Assembly (NCBI GenBank): GCA_934426285.1
Contig: CAKRYE010000027.1
Coordinates: 1 to 26,246 of the forward strand
DNA from: an uncultured Blautia sp.
GTDB taxonomy: Bacteria; Bacillota; Clostridia; Lachnospirales; Lachnospiraceae
Length of the DNA stretch: 26,246 nt
Direction of reading: 5' to 3'
Shown: positions 23,479 through 26,246 of the stretch, piece by piece
Layout of the letters: each line of letters begins with the position of its first letter
Position numbering within the stretch: position 1 is the first letter of the stretch
Notes under the pieces: generated by a model
Seen by the model: the letters and a program-made list of their open reading frames with translations, nothing else
Database searches by the model: none
What the model was told of the DNA's origin: nothing
Position numbers and translations under genes: made by a program

Positions 23479-24375
23479 TTACTTACAAAACTCAAATGCC
23501 ACATAATACACATAATCATTTTTTGAAAGAAAATCTGTTTGGCTATTTATAAAATCGTCTAAAGTCGGAACACTCATTTCGTCATTATCATAACCAAAGG
23601 CAATAAGTGGCTGCTGCTTATTGTATCTAATGTCTACGACATTTTTTATTTCAGTTGCTGTTCTTCCATAGTATTCTCTATTTTCTACATTTTCTAAAAT
23701 AGGAATTTCAGTTGACAACTTACTACCACCTCCAGAAATAATTAACTTAATTACATAATTATCGAAATCAGGCACCATTACGATTTCACCACTTTTTGGC
23801 GAACCAATATCTTCAAATCCCATTTCAACTTTGTCCTGATCACTCAATTTTCCTGATTCGTATCGATAAATATGTAATCTAAGTTTTTTATATTCATCCG
23901 TCGTGATAAACTTGTAGACAAATGCTCCATCCGGTCCGGCAAGCAGTTCTGCGGTCTGCATTTCTATGCTATCCTTTGCAACAGGAGAAATATAATTCTG
24001 TGGTTTTTTCAAACGGTATATGACAAATCCAATTACCGATACCGCAAAAATAGATATAACTAATAATATGTATTTCATAACCTTTAGACATTTCTCTTTA
24101 TTTATATTGTCTTTGATTACTTCAATAATATTTGTTTCTGACTTCTGAATCATATTCTCTTGGGCTATATCTTCTCCCGCCAGAAACTCATTGAGGCTAA
24201 TACCAAGAATTGAACAAAGTTCTTTATAAACAGATACATCCGGAAGGCAAACTCCTCGCTCCCATTTAGAAACAGACTTATCACTCATACCTAATTTTTC
24301 TGCCAGTTGCTTTTGTGTCATCCCCAATGACTTTCGCTTACCTGCAATATATTTTCCAATTTTGATAAGATCCAT
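23479..24375 (-). CDS. Membrane-anchored XRE-family protein with unknown C-terminal domain
   Basis: 298 residues. N-terminal HTH (about 7-62: GMTQKQLAEKLGMSDKSVSKWERG), a linker, one transmembrane segment (about 101-121), then an extracytoplasmic domain of about 175 residues with no family I recognise. The layout suggests a one-component regulator that senses outside the membrane. The gene is clearly more AT-rich than its neighbours, a possible sign of transfer. AGGAGG lies 7 nt before the ATG. It stands alone, ending at the inverted repeat. Confidence 0.82.
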   Translation of the reverse strand: MDLIKIGKYIAGKRKSLGMTQKQLAEKLGMSDKSVSKWERGVCLPDVSVYKELCSILGISLNEFLAGEDIAQENMIQKSETNIIEVIKDNINKEKCLKVMKYILLVISIFAVSVIGFVIYRLKKPQNYISPVAKDSIEMQTAELLAGPDGAFVYKFITTDEYKKLRLHIYRYESGKLSDQDKVEMGFEDIGSPKSGEIVMVPDFDNYVIKLIISGGGSKLSTEIPILENVENREYYGRTATEIKNVVDIRYNKQQPLIAFGYDNDEMSVPTLDDFINSQTDFLSKNDYVYYVAFEFCK

Positions 24376-24445
24376 CCATCTACCTCCTTTTTTATTAATC
24401 GTACTCTATTTTAGAGGAAAAGCATACCCCTCGAAGGTAGAATAT

Positions 24446-24457
24446 GACTTTTAAGTC
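24446..24457. other. Short dyad upstream of the membrane XRE gene
   Basis: GACTT-TT-AAGTC, about 70 nt before the ATG; a candidate operator for the encoded XRE protein. No convincing -35/-10 pair was found nearby. The rest of the 192-nt gap shows nothing I can name. Confidence 0.25.
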
Positions 24458-24567
24458 TGTCTAATACCTATACCAATCGCGTAGGATGCGGATTCGAGAA
24501 AACAAAACGTTTTCCTTTTTTGATGCCAGATAAAGTCTCGTCATCCCATCCATGAAAATGGTCTTGC

Positions 24568-25323
24568 TTAATACAACTCTCCCACATATCCATCCGCTTC
24601 CAGATGCATATAGCACTCATCTACCTGCTCTGATTCCAGAATCTGCAAAACATGTTCCATACCCGTAGCAAGTTCTCTTGTTTTTAACTCTTCCAGCGGA
24701 ATCCAATAAACCTTTCCTTCCTCAGAACTCTTCAGCTCTCCGGTAAACTTATCCGCTTTATACAGGGTAATGACATAATGCACTCCACCCTTATGCCAAT
24801 GATATAGCCCTCCAAGCTTCGGTGCTTTAATCGTAAGTCCTGTTTCTTCCCAGACTTCCCGAATCATAGATTTCTGAAAAATCTCATTTGCTTCTACGTG
24901 ACCACCCGGAAAAGTCGTACCGGTATAGCTATCTTTTACTTTATCCAGAGCCAGTACATTTCCTTTATCGTCCTGAATCATACACATATTCATAAAACAG
25001 ACCTTCTCAATCCGACTCTCTTCTTTTACATTCAGGGATTTTCTGACACGTTTGTTGATATCCGATCTTTTAGATTTATAATGCCTAAAGACCTCTCCAT
25101 ATGGAATCCAGATTTCTGCATCTTCAATTTTTTCATAAACCGTGTCCACCACTTTTTCCAGATGTTTGTCATTGGGAAAAGTGCACTTTTTCATATAATA
25201 CTCTCTGGTTGCCTGAAACATCCATTCCGCTATCTTTTCTTTCTGCTTTAATTTTAACTGGGAATATTTCTTATTCGTTTGCAGTAATCTCCCATCTATC
25301 ATCTCATGGTTTTTCCGTGGCAT
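24568..25323 (-). CDS. NUDIX hydrolase with N-terminal helical extension (MutT-like)
   Basis: 251 residues. The C-terminal half (about 105-245) is a Nudix domain with the complete box G141-x5-E147-x7-REVWEETGL (to 163), preceded by TFPGGHVE, as in MutT/8-oxo-dGTP diphosphatase-like enzymes that sanitise nucleotide pools. The first 100 residues are charged and probably helical (QKEKIAEWMFQATREYY, WIPYGEVFRHYKSKRSDINK) and not part of the Nudix fold; I do not recognise them. AAGAGG lies 8 nt before the ATG. An extended -10 (TGGTATAGT, hexamer near 25362-25367) may be the promoter. Substrate not assignable. Confidence 0.85.
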   Translation of the reverse strand: MPRKNHEMIDGRLLQTNKKYSQLKLKQKEKIAEWMFQATREYYMKKCTFPNDKHLEKVVDTVYEKIEDAEIWIPYGEVFRHYKSKRSDINKRVRKSLNVKEESRIEKVCFMNMCMIQDDKGNVLALDKVKDSYTGTTFPGGHVEANEIFQKSMIREVWEETGLTIKAPKLGGLYHWHKGGVHYVITLYKADKFTGELKSSEEGKVYWIPLEELKTRELATGMEHVLQILESEQVDECYMHLEADGYVGELY

Positions 25324-25406
25324 CGATTTAACCTCTTTTCTTCTTTTCTCATTCAGATTTTACTATACCACAGAATCTTGCGTACAGGATATCCAATGCT
25401 TGACAT

Positions 25407-25595
25407 GCAGAAAAATTTCTCGTAGGAGAAGGTGCAGAGATTCAACAGGCTGCTTTTCAGGATAATATTTTACGTATGAGCGGAATTGATTATGCAAACT
25501 CGACAGGTGGAAAAGATCGTGTAGATTATTGCCCACTTTGCTTGTTCATGGAATGGAACCGTGATATGATAAAAAAACACATAATACAATATTAA
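25407..25595 (+). pseudogene. Coding remnant of an unrecognised gene
   Basis: An open frame without a start codon at its beginning runs 62 codons from an in-frame TGA to TAA at 25593-25595. It reads like real protein: AEKFLVGEGAEIQQAAFQDN, then GIDYANSTGGKDRVDYCPLC, ending in a basic tail. The CPLC pair suggests a metal or zinc site. I do not recognise the family. It ends 10 nt before the phospholipase D-like ATG. Chance coding is possible, though the composition argues mildly against it. Confidence 0.35.
25542..25570 (+). promoter_or_regulatory. Possible promoter of the phospholipase D-like gene
   Basis: TTGTTC (25542-25547), 17-nt spacer, TATGAT (25565-25570), 35 nt before the ATG. Good -10, weak -35. 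Confidence 0.4.
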
Positions 25596-25605
25596 GGTAA
25601 AAGTT

Positions 25606-26246
25606 ATGATAAACAATCCTTTTTCAAATTTACTAAAACAAATACGGAACATATTCCTATGGTTTCTGCTTATTGTAGTGCTGACAAATATTCTTGCACC
25701 GCTATACTGTAAGAAGCCGGATGAGAAATTTGAGGAAACACTGAAGCAAGCTGAGTTTACTTCTGATATGCCAGGCAGAGAAAGAATCCGCTGCGTTGAT
25801 GACAATGAAGAGGCGCTTTTGTGGCGTCTGCGGATGATTGAAGCTGCGAAGAAAAGTATTGTGCTGTCAACTTTTGATTTGCGGGCAGATGAAAGTGGAA
25901 CAGACCTTCTTGCAGCGCTAAATCATGCTTCCCAAAAAGGTGTGGAAATTAAGCTTTTGATTGATGGAATTTACCAGCAGCTGTTTTTGAATAAAAGCAA
26001 GGAATTCCAGGCACTGGTGGCAAGAGAGAATGTGCAGGTAGGTGTATACAATCCTATAACACCTGCCAGTTTGTTAAAGATAAATTATCGGATGCATGAT
26101 AAATATCTTATTGTTGATAATGAAATGTATTTGCTTGGCGGCCGGAACAGCAATGATATTTTTCTGGGTGATAAAACCACCGGTATCAATATGGACCGGG
26201 ATATTCTGGTGTATGATACTACAAAAGGTCAGGGAGAATCCCTGCA
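25606..26246 (+). CDS. Phospholipase D / cardiolipin synthase-like protein, partial (3' end outside window)
   Basis: The first 213 codons are present. One N-terminal transmembrane anchor (about 16-34) is followed by a phospholipase D domain: SIVLSTFDLRADESGTDLL (84-102), GVEIKLLIDG (112-121) and the first catalytic HKD motif H164-x-K166-x4-D171 in MHDKYLIVDN, then LLGGRNSND. The family joins or cleaves phosphodiester lipids at the membrane, with two HKD motifs; the second would lie beyond the window. AAGG precedes the ATG by 8 nt. Bacterial members include cardiolipin synthases and phosphatidylserine synthases; the exact activity is undetermined. Confidence 0.85.
   Translation, partial: MINNPFSNLLKQIRNIFLWFLLIVVLTNILAPLYCKKPDEKFEETLKQAEFTSDMPGRERIRCVDDNEEALLWRLRMIEAAKKSIVLSTFDLRADESGTDLLAALNHASQKGVEIKLLIDGIYQQLFLNKSKEFQALVARENVQVGVYNPITPASLLKINYRMHDKYLIVDNEMYLLGGRNSNDIFLGDKTTGINMDRDILVYDTTKGQGESL

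Noticed and set aside
24496..24514. GAAAAC/GTTTTC hairpin after the NUDIX gene as terminator
   Set aside because: AT-rich stem with no T-tract after it on the minus strand; too weak to call.
24468..24587. 39-codon minus-strand frame overlapping the end of the NUDIX gene
   Set aside because: Short, no good ribosome binding site, no recognisable family; chance or very old remnant.
25470..25805. Minus-strand 111-codon open frame at the right end
   Set aside because: Opposite the phospholipase D-like gene, whose motifs are clear; composition of the antisense product is not protein-like.

Overview
The window looks like a chromosomal segment of a gut-type Bacillota of the Lachnospiraceae (Blautia/Ruminococcus/Dorea-like). 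This rests on protein style, strong AGGAGG ribosome binding sites, sigma-A promoters with 17-bp spacers, and family content (DUF134-NifX fusion, ThrH, prolyl-tRNA deacylase, NSS symporter). Genus is inference. There are no rRNA or tRNA genes, CRISPR arrays or insertion sequences that I can see.

Left part (1-7.1 kb, minus strand, AT-rich): a type I restriction-modification operon in the unusual order small XRE regulator - hsdR - hsdS - hsdM, followed on the same strand by a DUF2971-like gene and the start of an AlbA_2/RecG-like DNA-binding gene that carries an in-frame stop codon. Tight overlaps from xre to hsdM indicate one transcript. It resembles a defence locus inserted downstream of the next operon's terminator.

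7.2-11.5 kb (minus): marR followed by two half-size ABC exporter genes. One subunit has a degenerate ATPase site and the other a canonical one, so they should form an asymmetric heterodimeric exporter. A consensus promoter is overlapped by MarR-type dyads, suggesting autoregulation of the whole operon. The operon ends at a strong terminator.

11.6-14.8 kb: housekeeping genes: thrH-like phosphatase/phosphotransferase (+), a NUDIX hydrolase (-), and glucose-6-phosphate isomerase (+). Clear promoters and shared bidirectional terminators separate them.

14.8-21.8 kb (minus): a large hybrid sensor kinase (sensor - PAS - degenerate GGDEF - GAF-like region - HisKA/HATPase - receiver) lies directly downstream of an orphan sugar-type solute-binding lipoprotein, with no permease nearby. 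Upstream of these, and separately terminated, is a sodium-dependent (NSS/SNF) amino-acid-type symporter.

21.9-26.2 kb: a prolyl-tRNA deacylase (+); a DUF134-NifX fusion with a strong internal start (-); a membrane-anchored XRE protein (-); a two-part NUDIX protein (-); a short orphan coding remnant; and the start of a phospholipase D/cardiolipin synthase-like gene (+) that runs off the end.

Several starts were moved from the longest open frame because of promoter and ribosome-binding-site position: xre (7011), the second ABC gene (9175), marR (about 11404), the solute-binding protein (20234) and the deacylase (21968).
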